Below, piece after piece: positions 23,493-40,452 of a stretch of 64,000 nt of DNA. The stretch comes from Strongylocentrotus purpuratus (taxonomy: Eukaryota > Echinodermata > Echinoidea > Camarodonta > Strongylocentrotidae): NCBI RefSeq assembly GCF_000002235.5, contig NW_022145612.1, forward strand, positions 20,288,360 through 20,352,359, written 5' to 3'. Position numbers and translations under genes: made by a program. Positions within the stretch are counted from its first letter, which is position 1. Each line of letters starts with the position of its first letter. The notes below the pieces were generated by a model. It was not told the origin of the DNA. It ran no database searches and was given only the letters and a program-made list of their open reading frames with translations.

Positions 23493-25079
23493 GTAAAAAC
23501 TATTTAAAATCATTATCATATTTCATTTCAAGAATGTTACATTTAAAAAACATGGAAATGGTATTGATTGTACATGACAAAGTCTCTCTTCGTGCAGCAT
23601 ATAGCTGCCAATTATTTCTATTTTTGAGGAATGATTCCTAATTTTTGGCCTCCATGATCTTTCACCATAGATTCCTCACTTTTACTGAAAACATCTGTGT
23701 GAAAAAATAGACTGTAATCCTAATTTTGCCATTAGAGATTCCTTATTTTTGCTGTGCATCATCAATGTTACTTGTTTTTTGTTTGTTGTTGATATTGTTG
23801 TTTTTCTGTTGACTTATTTTTTTTAATAATGTTAATTGCCCTAGCTGGCTGTCTCCCACCAGTGAATTTTTCATTTCTAATTGCTTATTAGGCCATTCCA
23901 ATTGGGATTTGTGCATGTCTCTTACCAGTATTCTGTTATTGAGAAGTGAAAGCTCTCTGATGCATCCATGAGAGTATATATGCGAGTGTGTTTGTGTGTA
24001 CCGGTATCAGACCTGGCAACTCTGTGTCAGCTCGGGATGTGATTTGTAAAGTATATTGTAAGCCTTTTCTCTCTCCGGTGTGCCTCTTTTTCCATTTCTC
24101 TTTCTGTCTCTCACTCTTTCTCCTGCAGGCCAGTCAGTAATAGAGGCGAAACGTAAACTTGAATTCATTAGCTCTGTTCCCATAGTAACAGCACTGCCAG
24201 TGAAAGAGAGAAAAAAATGACTACATATACATCTGTAATGAGTGTATCAGTGTAATGATATCATTCAGTTGTTAGTAACTTAGTACAAGGATAATGTCAT
24301 TTATCACTCATAATTAGATTAATTATAAAGTACAAATTAGATTTCTTTTCGGAATAAAATATATTTTGTAATGCATTGCAAAAAATATCCAAATTCAAAT
24401 ACAGAAAAAGTAAGAAATACAGGCCCGCACAATGTATGTAGTAAACAAGCACTTTTTTGAGAGAGTTGTGTAATAATAGGGCATGTACATTAGATAAAAG
24501 CATCAGTAGAGCTACTTACTTCTAGAATCTTCATGAAAGGAGATAACAGAATGTCAAACAATTGATGATGAAGGAGATGAGCATTATTATGTCCAATTAG
24601 CGTGAGTTATCATGGGGTCAGTTGCGCTAAGCATTTTCCTCTCTAATTAGGAATATTGCTGCTCGTTAACCATCAATTCTATTTGTTGCTATTTTTAGCA
24701 CTTGACTTGGTGAAGGCAATTAAAAAATGTATGTGTACACGTACAGTGTGTAGAAGAGTGCAAGGAATTTATGTGCACCATCTCCGCACTAACTTTTTTG
24801 GAAGGGGGTTCGGATTGAACTTTTGACAGTCTATATAAACACACCCTATGTATTTTGGGCGCCCAATGGTCCTTGGCGCAGCCTGTAGTGTCGAGCCCTT
24901 CTCATATTATATTCTCTATCTGTTTAAAAAGCTGATCCTTTTTTCAAAATATCTACTTTTCTGCTGGGATAAGTTTTTAAAGATATTGGTGAACTTTGTT
25001 AAGACTTGATGAAATTAACAAACAATTTGCAAATCCTTGCTTCAGGTGTTGAAGCATAAACACAGGTCCACAAAATGTT

Positions 25080-25460
25080 AATGATTTTTTTTTTTTTTTT
25101 TGCCGACTCAGTCGGCAGCAAGCCAGGTCTGTGTTAAAAAACCCATGCGGGAAGGCCTTTCATTTAACTGTGAGGTGCAGCTGAATGTGTAAGATCATTA
25201 ATGTAAATTAAAAAAACAGTAGAGGTCTAGAGGACCTAGAATAGAACCTTACGGTAAGCTGTGTAATAGAAGAAAAATTGGAGGAATTATTAATATAAAC
25301 TACATATTGAGATCTATCAGAAAGATTACTTTCAAACCAAGATGACAGACAAATTTGAGTGTTGTTCTAGTTTCTGAATGGTGAGTCAACACACCGATTA
25401 CTGAGCTGGAAGACATTGCCAGGCATGGCGCCAGGTGGAGGGGCATAAATCAAAACTTTT
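25080..25460 (-). pseudogene. Second copy of the reverse-transcriptase remnant
   Basis: From about 25175 to 25460 this matches the interior of the hAT-like element at 23100-23345 over nearly its whole length. Shared phrases include AATGTGTAAGATCATTAA, CAAACCAAGATGACAGACAA and GCCAGGTGGAGGGGCATAAA. On the - strand a short stretch reads LIYINDLTHSA (RT region), with stops on either side. It is flanked by T-runs at about 25086-25101 and 25458-25475, but not by the TAGTGCTG ends, so it inserted independently or in a different carrier. GCCGACTCAGTCGGC at 25102-25116 is a short perfect palindrome at its left edge. Confidence 0.65.
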
Positions 25461-25506
25461 TTTTTTTTTTTTTTTAATTTTAATTTTAATTTTTTATTTT
25501 GTGTGT

Positions 25507-25585
25507 ACCGTGTATAAGACGCACCCCCCCCCCCCCCGACTTTGAATTTTTTTTCGGCGGCAAAAAAGTGCGGTTTATACACTGT
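25507..25585. mobile_element. 79-bp miniature inverted-repeat element
   Basis: ACCGTGTATAAGACGCAC (25507-25524) and GTGCGGTTTATACACTGT (25568-25585) form an imperfect 18-bp terminal inverted repeat around a poly(C) run and a T-run. Similar TATAAGACGCACC ends are familiar from short dispersed repeats in several animal genomes. It sits immediately beside the RT remnant at 25080-25460. No clear target duplication was found. Confidence 0.5.
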
Positions 25586-26440
25586 TGATTACAATATGTT
25601 AAATATGCTCTTGCTCCTAATGGTTATGAACCAGAGCAAATAACACTGAGTTCCTAGAGGACATCTATTTATTCAGATGGTCATATCTCAGCCAATACTT
25701 AACATATTCAATTGATTTTCGACATTTGGACACTAGTTTTGATGCTCTTTCAGAAAATGAAGAAAAAATTGAGAAATTCCCAAAATAGATTTTTGACGAC
25801 GTCACACTCTATTGCAATTTGCTTCATTATTGTCTTTTAAAAGTAACCAATCTGTGTATACATGTATATGTATTCAAAATGTATGTGCCCCATGGCCATA
25901 ACAAGCAAATGAGTGTGAACTGGAGGTTGTGTGCTCTCGACTCAATTAGGGCGAGGCTAGGACTTGAGCCGAGCTTTTCCTCTCCAATTATGAGTATTTG
26001 ACATTCAAGCGTAATTAGCAGCGGGGAGCGCATGATGTATGTCATCAGAAGGGAGAGGGACATGGCTTCATAAATGCACAGGACTTCACAGCAGGATGTG
26101 CTAGTGATGAAGATAAATATATATATATATTTAGATTGATACACTATCAAAACACAGTTGGTTACATAGGAGATGGGATAAGTAGGTGCACCTTATTATT
26201 GAAGGTGTAGCGATAAGAAATGATTCTGGATGATTGTTATATAATCTTTTTAATCTTTTTTTTAAATGATGATTCTCAAAATAAAAAAACTAATCATGAG
26301 ACTTTCCCCCTGAACTTTTAAGCATGATGCCATACAGGTTATGTGCACCTATGGTACATGTACCTGGTATTATTTTGTAGGATAATTTGTATGTAACTTG
26401 TGAATTTTTAACTCCTTCAAGACACATTTCTGTTTTGTAA

Positions 26441-30248
<3,808 letters not shown>

Positions 30249-30292
30249 ACAGGGCCAGTGGCAGATCAAGTGTGGCTCTTAGCAATTGTTAG
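30249..30292 (+). other. GNAI: Start of Gi-alpha 3' UTR, before a probable 3' UTR intron
   Basis: 44 bp after the stop codon the sequence TTAG|GTTAGT forms a good donor. At 31205 a strong pyrimidine-rich acceptor follows (TTCTCCTTCACCCAG). Vertebrate GNAI genes are known to have a non-coding last exon split in this way. The spacing of 44 bp from stop to junction is below the 50-55 bp usually needed to trigger nonsense-mediated decay. Confidence 0.55.
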
Positions 30293-31205
30293 GTTAGTAA
30301 TAGTATGCATAATGTCAGGGACCATCTAAAACCTTGTTGGTCAACCTTAAAGCCCTGCCCCTGTGGCCTAGGTAGTGACTAGAAAGTCTCCCCAAAGTAA
30401 ATGGTTAATAACAATTCACTACTGTTGTTGCATTTGAAGTATATATTCTAAGCATCTTTGAAAATCAGCCAAAAGTTGACCTACCGGTATGAAATAGACC
30501 AGTTCACGGTTGGCACATGTCCCAAAAGATCCTGAATATCCACAGATCTTGAAAACATGAAGAGGTCACACTTTGTTCATTTTGAAATAATCACTCCTGC
30601 AGCGATGGAGGTGCTACATAAATAGCCTTTGTTTCCCCTTTTCAAAGAATACTTCCACCTGTGTATGATGGAATGCACAATAGTGCAGTGTAGAGCTTTC
30701 ACAAATGCAAAATACGTAAAATTGAGTCGGTTAATATGTTATAGATGTACTGGATAAACATATTTGCAATGCTTTCTAGATGCGAACGTTCATGTGGTTG
30801 GACGATCAAGTCTGCGCTTGTAAAATGGCGACTGGCTGGAATGCTCCCGAGGGAGTGGAAAATGTGCACACATTGTGTGCGGGTAAGCCTGAATCCGATG
30901 ACCGGGGTAATAATATATCTGTAAAGCCCTTAGGCACATCGTTGATTGGTGTATTGAGCGCTATATAAAAAAATGGATTATTATTATTATTAATTATCTT
31001 AAGATGTTCATGTGCTTAAAACGCCAAATATTACAACTAATCCCAACTAACTAATAAGAATTAACTTACTCAAGAAGTAAAAATATGCTACATTGAGTGC
31101 TTGAGAGTCAGTACATTACAAATTATTATCCAAGAATTCCCTCATCCTATTTATCACGTGCATTTGTATTGACAATTTTTCCTTCTCATTTTCTCCTTCA
31201 CCCAG
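30293..31205 (+). other. GNAI: Probable 3' UTR intron of the Gi-alpha gene
   Basis: Predicted from donor GTTAGT and acceptor CACCCAG. It contains a retroposon (30780-30995), which is more at home in an intron than in a mature message. If not spliced, this stretch would simply be 3' UTR. Confidence 0.5.
30780..30995 (+). mobile_element. SINE with AGCGCTATATAAA end and (ATT)n tail
   Basis: The body contains TGTAAAATGGCGACTGGCTGG, GAATGCTCCCGAGGGAG, ATCCGATGACCGGGGTAATA and the end TTGAGCGCTATATAAAAAAATGG followed by (ATT)n at about 30975-30993. The central part is a diverged relative of the SINE at 2600-2870. A clear tRNA head is not visible, so it is probably 5'-truncated. Confidence 0.65.
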
Positions 31206-34000
31206 GTATCCTGTGGAGTTTATTTTCAAATTGGACGACGGTGATGTTGATTGAGGAAGAGTGACTTGAAGTGAGCGCGTGAGAAATTTGGAGGAGTTGC
31301 ACCTGTGGTTCCAATGAAGGAAACAAAAAATTGTCTGCTAACTTCAGCCTGTGCTGATAATGCGCAGTGTCAGAACTTTATCTCTTTATCTGTTTCCTGT
31401 GTGGAAACGGTGCACCAGGATTCTTATTGTGTGTCCAATCGTGTAGAGTTATAATCAATGCTAGGCGGAAAAAAAATTGTCAAAAAGCTTGCTCTGTTCT
31501 TAATGAATTCCTCATGAATGAATTTACTGTCTGTCATATTTCTACCAGGTAAATTTTGTTATAAGGGATCTTGAACAGTGCTCTTTGTTTTGGACCATCA
31601 AGAATCGATAGAATCATTAACAATTTTAAGGTTTATGTCATGACAACAAGCTTGATTAATGAGGATGTAACTAACCTGAATGATTGATGCACAAATGTAA
31701 AAGTCACGATGTAACGTGGCCTTTCATTGTTGCTATTGATAGCAATTTATTTTATTTATTTTTCAGCAAAAAATTTCAAGTCATGAGAAAAATCAGGGGA
31801 AGAATGCGATATGATATAATTTTCAACCCCCCCCCCCAAATGAATCTTAAAATAACATGAATTCAAACATTTCATGGAAATAATTATACAGAATAGTTGT
31901 GCTTATACAAATGCTACAAATGAATAGAAAGAAAGATAAACTCTTGGTCAAATTCCTTATATTGTTATTATCGTACAGGAATTTTGTAAATTAAGCCACA
32001 TTGCCATTTTAATTTTCATCATATTTTACTTTGTTTTGTTGTCAATTTTCTTTTGTACAGTTGTGAGGTTGGTAATGAATAGCACTTTAGGTACTAAGCA
32101 TATAAAGGAAAAAAAGCAGTGTGGCAGACATCTTAAGAAAAACACTGGGCCAAATTCATTAGGTTAGGTTATCATCAAAGTGTGACTCATTTGTTTCATT
32201 TTTCTTCCTATGAATAAAAAGAAAAACAAAATAAAATGATAACTTCGTGTTTTAGTGGATTTTATAATGGCTTTTTATGTACAAAGTAAGATCTTTAATG
32301 ATAACTGTATTTCCCTTATGCTTTTTGTGAGTATCCTTACAAGAAAAATGAAAAATTTGAGAAAAAAAAATATATATTGCAGAAACTTGTCTGTTTGTAG
32401 TGTAAGTTTCCATATCTATAATATACATGTATATGTAGGAAGGAATATGTGCAAGAAACTATAAATTGGGACTTTTTGATAATGATCAATGTTAACCTTT
32501 CAATCGTATCTTTGGGATACTTTTTTTTTCCTGTTTAAAGCATTATGTGATGTGGTATAATTATTGTATAAAAGTGTCCATTGGTTCCTCTATCAGTTGG
32601 TTGTTTTTCAACCAAGATGAATGGTGATTGAAATGATGAAATCCTTACGGAGGAGCACTTCAAAGTGCAAGAGGTTTTATTATGTAGCGTAGTTTGTATC
32701 ATAATGTATAGGTCTCTGAGACAGTGACTTGCCTGTGGAAGCAGAGACCCCTTGGGCCCCAAGTAGCACTTGTTTGATTGTTTTATGAAGTGTAGAATCT
32801 TGGTGATTGATCTAAGCCACTCATTTACGTTTCATCAGAAGAGAAAGAAAGAGTGAGCTCTTGTTTTTATTGTCCATATTTGAACCGATAACAACAACAC
32901 TGTGCCTTTTGCACTACGGAGAGGGAGAGGATGCGGCACGCATTCATTGCTGCAGCATCCGTTAAACAGACCAAGCATAGAAGAGTGATGTGAAGGTATC
33001 ATCGTGTGATGTCTTTGGTTACCTCATATTGCAGAGGATTACTCTTTGTTTATTTGTCAACCGATTCATGCTTGCATAGGTAGTGTAAACACCTCCCATT
33101 AAAAACACAAGCAAGCAAGAATATAGTATTTTCATATTTTCAAATTTTGCACCAAAGTGGGGAGAAGGATTTCCCAAGTGTTCGTCTTTATATGTCTCTT
33201 AATGTGTTGAGTATGCATTGCTGTATATCCCAGCATCTCTGTGAAACAAACAGATAATGTTATAATTGTTAATGTATCAACAGTACGCAATCATTTCAAT
33301 AAGAGGATTCAATTCAATTAATCTTGATGGTCATTTTAACCATGGGTGGCTGCATGATTGGTAACTCAAAAAAGCTGTACATCAGCTGTATCAGCAACAA
33401 AATTGGCATTAAAAAAAGAATAATTTTTCGCTTACATTTTCCTCTTTTGTATATACCTATATGTATACAAAAAATAAATTAAGAGCCTTGTAAAATAGTC
33501 ATGTAAATCTCGGTTTGAAATAAGCAGTAGTGTAACAACACATATGCACATTGGAGTGACAGCTCGCTTTCTTTGTTCGTCTTCAGGGAACACTTTTTTC
33601 ACGCACTTCTTTCCTTGTCAGCTTCATGTCGGTGTTTATGTGTAGGTATCATGTCAAATATTGTCCTGTTTGCCATTGGTACTCCTGACCTTTGACCTTA
33701 GACAAACTGGGAGCAAAAAATATGACAAATTCTGATCATGTGTATGTACAGTATGATGATTATTTAGGGATGATAAGGAACATGCAATTCTATTTAGCCT
33801 ACCCCTAGTGATGTAGCATTTATGACATGTTATATAAATTCATGTATACTCTGTTTATCATTTATTCTGTGCAGCACCTAAGAAGGAGAAGAAAAAAAAA
33901 ACACCTGAATCACTGTCCTATTAATTCTGCCCTCATTTGAGTTGACATCAATAGAAAAATATTGGTTTCAGTACAATGACGAATGTCAGTATGATAACGC
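31206..34000 (+). other. GNAI: Probable Gi-alpha 3' UTR exon and downstream region
   Basis: No coding potential. Candidate polyadenylation signals on the + strand are AATAAA near 32212 and 32231 and near 33472; the last is followed by AGAGCC and GT/T-rich sequence, so a transcript end near 32.3 or 33.5 kb is possible. The real end cannot be fixed from sequence. There is a poly(C) run at 31828-31837. Confidence 0.4.
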
Positions 34001-35908
34001 ATCACATGCAGTTATTAAATTTGGTTGGTATGAGAATGATTTTATATTATTATCCTTTATTGCGGTGCCATAAACCGCCACAGAAGTAAATTGAAAATTT
34101 GTCAAATTCTAGTTCAGTTTTATTAAAAGTAAAGATTCAAAGTTACCTTAATTTATTTGAGGATAAAGCTGACATTAACTTAACGTAAACACACTGCACA
34201 TAATATGATTTAATGAACCCCAGAATGTCAATCTTCAAAACCTTTGTTTGCAACGAGATGATCAATTGTAGACCTAAGATTGGGTGTGAATTATAGGACA
34301 ATGTACAAACTAGTTTGTATGCCTTTAGCCCTGAAGAACAATCAATAAGTGTGCACAGAACTACTGCTCTTTCATCCATACAACTAGATGTAAATGCAGT
34401 CTGTTCTGTTTTGTAGTTCAACTCGAGTCAGATTTTGCAAGTGTGTCCGACAGAATATCAACATTTTAATCAAAATTCGTGTTTTCTGGTTCAGGAAATA
34501 GCAACAACAACAAAAAGACGGTAAATAATACGAAATGCAATGATATTGATCATCTTTAAATGTAACTTTATGAATGAATTGAAGATGATGATGATGATGT
34601 ATAATCTGTAGACCAGTAAATTTATGTGTGTGCGTGATGGTTGAAAGCACTCACCTTCACACGATTGGTACCTGGTTATGTTTAATCTGTACAGTGTTTT
34701 ATTTAGTAAGTTGAATCATGACAGCTTTTTTTTTTGTTCAAAAATTGTGAATTGTACTCTTGTTAATATGAAGTCTTTATTGCCTAACTGTGGAGCAAAT
34801 TAAAAGGAAAAAAAAAATCTTTTCAAGTCAATGTAAACAAATATTTTGGTAGTGAAAAGTAACATTGCCTGAAAGTTGCCATGTGGAAGAGATAGGCAGT
34901 GGTAAGGTCGGAGTCAATTTATTGGAACGGCAACCTATGAAACGGTTGCCAATATGAGTTACTACTGACTGCCCTAAGATCTTGGCAAAGAGCTGTGTAA
35001 GATAATATGTGGCATTGTCCCTGTAACTTTTGTGTTCTCTGTGACAGTAGTAGTGATGATATAGCTGAGGTCAGAAATACAATTAATGTTGTTCCACAAA
35101 TATGCTGTTATCGAGTCTTCATTTCTTCTGTTGTTTGCGTCACAAAATACTTTCATATTGATGTTAGTGAATGGACCTGTTTATTAATGTATTTCAATAT
35201 GTGCATGTTTCTTGCCTGAACCCCTGGTTTCTAACAATTTAATTCACCTGCTATGTAAAATGCCATCGCTATAGATGGAATCCACTTTGCAGACATTAGC
35301 TGTTGCTATGTCTGGCAAGCTTTTGGGATGTCAAGAGAAACTTTCTGTTCAAGAAGCATACATGAATAATAAACGGGTCTATTGCATGTGTTCCTGGGGT
35401 GAGAGATGATTTCAGTGATAATTTGATGTTAGTGTGAATAGTTGATTACAGTACGCTATACTAATGCCCTTTTGTATTGAATTATTGTGTAAATTTTGCT
35501 CTTTATTGGTCACGGGCAATTAGATAGATAATGTCTACCTTGGTGTAGCTATATGTATACACTAATCAGTAATGATTAGTCATTAGTTCCCTTTCAGCAT
35601 AATTAGTGTGGTTGTTTTGTTATACGGCATTTTAATAGATGCAGTCCTTGGTTGCTCCGTTCTTACAGCTCATAGCAAAGGTCAAAAGAGTAAAAGGATA
35701 ATTATTAAAATACTAAATACTGCACACCCCCCCCCTCCCCCCTCAAGGAAAACAAAAAATCTAGATAGGCTATTAATGTTTCCCATCTATCAGTTGTCTC
35801 AATGGTAGGTGAAAAAACTTCACAGCAGCTTAGAATTTGGTAATATTTTGCTATTTATCAACTATTGATAAATGAAAACCTGATGAAAGTTTCAAATTAT
35901 TTTATAGA

Positions 35909-35932
35909 GGGGGGGGGGGGGGGGGGGGGGGG
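35909..35932. repeat. Poly(G) run of 24
   Basis: An uninterrupted run of 24 G. Comparable runs occur across the window (3545-3567, 40897-40918, and 25 C at 56776-56800). Exact lengths may be unreliable because of sequencing. Confidence 0.85.
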
Positions 35933-38900
35933 CTTACGCTTACCAACCAAAACTATATGGGCTCTATGTTCATCAGTCAACATAGTGTACAGAGTTAATG
36001 GCAATACACGTAAATAGCTGGTAATAGAGGACGGATGAAAGAGTAAACTAATCAGAACGAGTACAAAAAGGACAAGTATAGGAGAAATAGGTGAGAATGA
36101 GAGTAAACGAGAGAGAGAGAGAGAAAACATTGACCTCGGTGTCGGTGGATAGCTAACGTAATAGGGTGCTCCTCATTCTACACAATTAACATATTCAGAA
36201 AAATGCTTTTGACTTTTCTTTTCCGGGGTCATCCTAGTAGTAGTAGACCAGCAGCACACGAGAACGACAAAACAAAGAAAATATTCGTATAGGAAATATA
36301 TCGAATAATACAAAATAGAAAATAAGAAAAATCCACAACACCAACAGCACATGAGATCGACAAAACAAACATATACATGTGGGAACATAAATTAGAATGT
36401 CAGTCGAGTGGCACCCCCTTATTTAAATGGTAAGATTGAGCAAGAAAGTTCAGCAATGATCTATATTGTTGAGACACTAAGAAAAAAGTTTGTAATTTGT
36501 CATTATTTAATTTCTAAGAGAGTTGGGACACAAAGAAAAAATTGCCTTGTGTCATTAATTCGTTTTATATATTTTTCAAATTATGTTTGGTTTAGCTCAT
36601 AACCCAAAATAAGTTTTAAACTTTATTATTATTTGGATAACAGAACATAATAATGTAGTGCAGTCGATGCATACTTCCTTTTTCACTCGGCTCTCGAAAA
36701 AGTATACTCTTTGGAAAATAAAATGTTTTGACGTCAAAAGCAGCTGGTTGCGTAGTGATACAGCGAAAACAGAAACAAATAGGAAAGAGAATAAAAGAAA
36801 CAAGGTTTCCATGTAACCTCAAATCATATACAAAAAACGCAGAACAACTAGTAAGAACTTGTTTTGTAACGGATTCCAATTAGCATAGCCGAATGCGGGC
36901 TTGGTGAAAGGTGAAGAAACAGTGACGGACTTTCTGTCAAAAAAATATACAATCTTCTTTTTTATGTGCCCTAAAACGATTGATGTCACGATGCGAAATT
37001 CACACCAGCAAAGTGAAAAACCTGCGTACGTCTCCCCCCCCCCCCCCCTGTTATCAATTTCTGGATCCGCCAAAATAAGAAGACTATGCCACCTTGGGAA
37101 TAAACCGTTCCTCTCTCGCTTCAATGAGGATTGCAACATTCTAAATTATAATGCAGTCGTGTAAATAGAGAGTGGGGGATTGGGATATACAAGTGCCCCC
37201 GTCAATGGCTTGGCCCAGCCACTGTTGTTAGGATAAACCATATAGATAGACAAAGCTCCTTTCGCTGGCGCCTATGTGTTCCTTTTTATCTTCTTCTTTT
37301 TTCTTCCAATAGGCAAGTGTTCACCCTTCCCTTTCATTCCATGTACATGCGGTAGATATGGAAACGTGATAGAAAGTCATCATCTGTGAAGAAAAAAAAG
37401 TTGCTATAATCTTTACAAATGCTTCGCATATCAAGCTATACCACCGTCGTTGCAAGATGGAACAGTTGTACATGCCCAAGGTCGATATTTAAATAATGCA
37501 TTATCCTGGCTGGTTTCCTGGGAAACCTAACCCAAATACTCGGTTTTTATTTTCTTGACGTGTGTCGTCACGGGTAGACTTGAATTTCATCCCCGAGCTG
37601 TGCGAGATCAGTAGCAACCTGCGAGGAACAAAAGAAGGAAAACTAAAACCACGACAACATATCACGCGGTGCGGCATGACCGTCTCCATCCTGTAGGCAA
37701 ATATTGATATCCTTCACAATTTCCAGGCTCCCCCCCCCCCCTCCAAAAAAAAATGAAATGAATGTCGTATAATTTGTCTGCTGTGAAGAAGGACGTTTAT
37801 TCCACGATTCTTTCGAGTACAGAATGGCTTGCATGCCAAAAGGTCATAGTGACTACATGTAAACATATTTGTACAGTATACGGATCTGGCAAGAATAATG
37901 CTAACCATGGGCGTCGATTCCGTGGTATAGGCCGTGGTAGGGGGTGGGGGGGGGGGGGGACAGGATCAGTACCCCTTATCCCAGTATTTTCCTTTTAATA
38001 TTGTGTATCTTGTATGGAGCGCTTGACTACGATAATTCCACAAATACACGAAAATTGATCGACGCCAAAAGAATAATTTAGTTCAATGGACATTTTTTTT
38101 TTAAGGGGTACTTTTTAAAGGCTGTATTTACTCATTGTAAAAAGTTCTTTTGGATACTAATTCTTATTTTTTTTTAAAGGAGTGTGCCTCAGATTTGTTT
38201 GATATCGCACCTCCTTTTTAATATATGAGAGTTTAAATGAAGAATAGCTACCGTATGCTTTAATATCCGATTATACTGTCTTTGTACTCAATTAATTTCA
38301 ACAATGAAAAAACGACATGCAAATTTTTTTTTTTAAGCATTAGACGTGTATCTAAATGTCTTCATATGTTGTCCCCACCTCTTTTCAATTCCATTAAAGA
38401 TATTTTAAAATATAAAAGAAAAAAATTGTTCTATAGTAATTCAAAAGAGACATACTACAGCATTAAGCTTACTGTCTACTACTCTTGTAGGGCGTAATTA
38501 TATTGTACTTTGAAATATAAATATAGACACACGTGGTACGTGTTTCACGTTTTGTCAATTCTTTTTTAAAATCATTAATGTCTTCGCAATGAACAAAAAC
38601 GAAAAGAGAAGAGAAATGTCAGTTTACCAATGTACCTTCCTATATAAAGCATAATAAGGCCTGTGGGAAAAGTTGTTGCTGGGAAACAACAAAAAAAAAC
38701 ATTCGAAAGCGTCGAGCTATTCTTGCACGAAATTATTCAACGGTGCATGTGGCTATAGGCTCTGGTTGTATTCCCAACACAGTTAATCTTCTCGTATCAA
38801 CACGGCATCTAATGAAAAAGTACCAGCATTTTTCGTATAAATTTAAACAAGGCATGATATACAATGTGCAGGCCCGTAAAAAAAACATACAATTACCACG

Positions 38901-39867
38901 ATTCGAAGTAGAAGAAGCAAAATAAAAGTCGTCACAAGATCATCTTGAATGAGGAAGAGGGACACGGGGGGGGGGGGGTCCGAAAAGAATTGCCGACCCT
39001 GTGATTGCAAAATTTCAACTGAGGGAGGGGTGGATTGACTTCTTTTTTTTATTTTGCGAACCATCGACAGGCCTTTGAAGAAATAAAAGTTTGCAGACAG
39101 AAATTTTATTTGGGACTGTCACACTCCAATCCATGGTAAATCTTTAAAGTACTTGAGCAGCAATACCATTTTATATCAATAAATGCCTCCTGTGTCTTGA
39201 TCAATAACGTACGGTACATACATGTTGTCGCCTCTATTTTTGAATTTAGAACGAATAAAATGAGAAAGAAAAGATCATGGTCACTAATCATATGACATTT
39301 AAAACAATATAATTATGACTGTCTGTCTGAACACGTGATTTCAACAGTATAAATATACGATTTTACTGCACGCTTTCGATATCATATTCCACGATATAGT
39401 AATTGCTATAATTGGTCAGACAATTTGTTTTAATTCTAAACAATGCTTGATATGATTATCAAGGGCAGAATCGGATCCGTTGTCCAGATGGAGGATTGAT
39501 AGTCACCTTTTCAAATATTGATTTCATAGTGCACGTTTCCGGCAAGACAGACAATATTCTCATATAAAGATTTGCGGGCACGTTGATCTGAGCGAGCCGA
39601 TATTGGTTTGGCAGCTCTTTGGTGATCCATCCGAGCGTGTAAATCTTTGTAAAGGTAGACTTGTAAAAGCACTTACGGCCAATAAGTTGCAGGTATAATT
39701 GCATCGTGACTTAATTACGTGCCACCATAATAAACGCAACTGCCAAATGATATAACGCCAGCTCTCTGGATAGGGAGGGGGGGGGGGGGGGGCAGAAAGC
39801 AATAGTGTTCGCGTATCATGTGGCTTATTTAGGAGATATTATGAGGCCTATCTCGTCTGGGTTATAA

Positions 39868-40245
39868 TTGATGAGAGTTGGTGATGATTATACCTGAATG
39901 ATGAAGCATGCTTGTGCTGCTGCTGCTGATGATGGTGAGGATGATAATGATGATGGTGGTGGTGGTACGTGCATGGTGGTAGTGATGATGGTGAGGATGA
40001 TAATGATGATGGTGGTGGTGGTACGTGCATGGTGGTAGTGATGATGGGATGATTGTGATGATGACGATCATGGTGATAATGATTATGGTGACGGTTGTGG
40101 TGATGGTTTCGGGTGGTGGTACTGCATGAGGATGATGATAATGATTGATAATGATGGTGGCGATGATGATCGACGATGACAAGGATAAGGATGGTGGTGG
40201 TGGTGGTGGTGGTGGTGATATACTTGGTGGTAATGATGGTTGGGC
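39868..40245. repeat. GAT/GGT trinucleotide minisatellite with a 56-bp duplicated unit
   Basis: Imperfect GAT and GGT repeats. GATGATGGTGAGGATGATAA starts at 39928 and again at 39984 with the intervening 56 bp duplicated (GGTGGTACGTGCATGGTGGT is shared), and a partial third unit begins at 40040. A (GGT)n tract lies at 40190-40216. A 152-codon His/Thr-rich open frame on the - strand is a consequence of the repeat and not a gene. Confidence 0.9.
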
Positions 40246-40426
40246 GTATATAGGCCCATCGCCACGGCACCCTCATTTTCAAAATATATAAGCGCCTCTG
40301 CACCATTAATGGCGTACGACAGTTTCATCACCAGCCGATGGCCAATCATAATCATCTTCATTATCCTAATCATCATCATCATTATCCTAATCATCATCAT
40401 GTAGTGTGCAGTGGTGATATATTTTT

Positions 40427-40452
40427 TACCTGACTGCTAAGAAAGCATTATT
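40427..40452 (-). mobile_element. 3' end fragment of the tRNA-derived SINE
   Basis: TTACCTGACTGCTAAGAAAG followed by CAT matches the 3' end of the SINE at 27155-27343 in the same orientation. The rest of the element is absent. Confidence 0.5.

Noticed and set aside
39848..40400. Three His/Thr/Ile-rich open frames of 105-152 codons on the - strand
   Set aside because: They follow the GAT/GGT trinucleotide repeat; all three phases are open together and no non-repeat domain is present.
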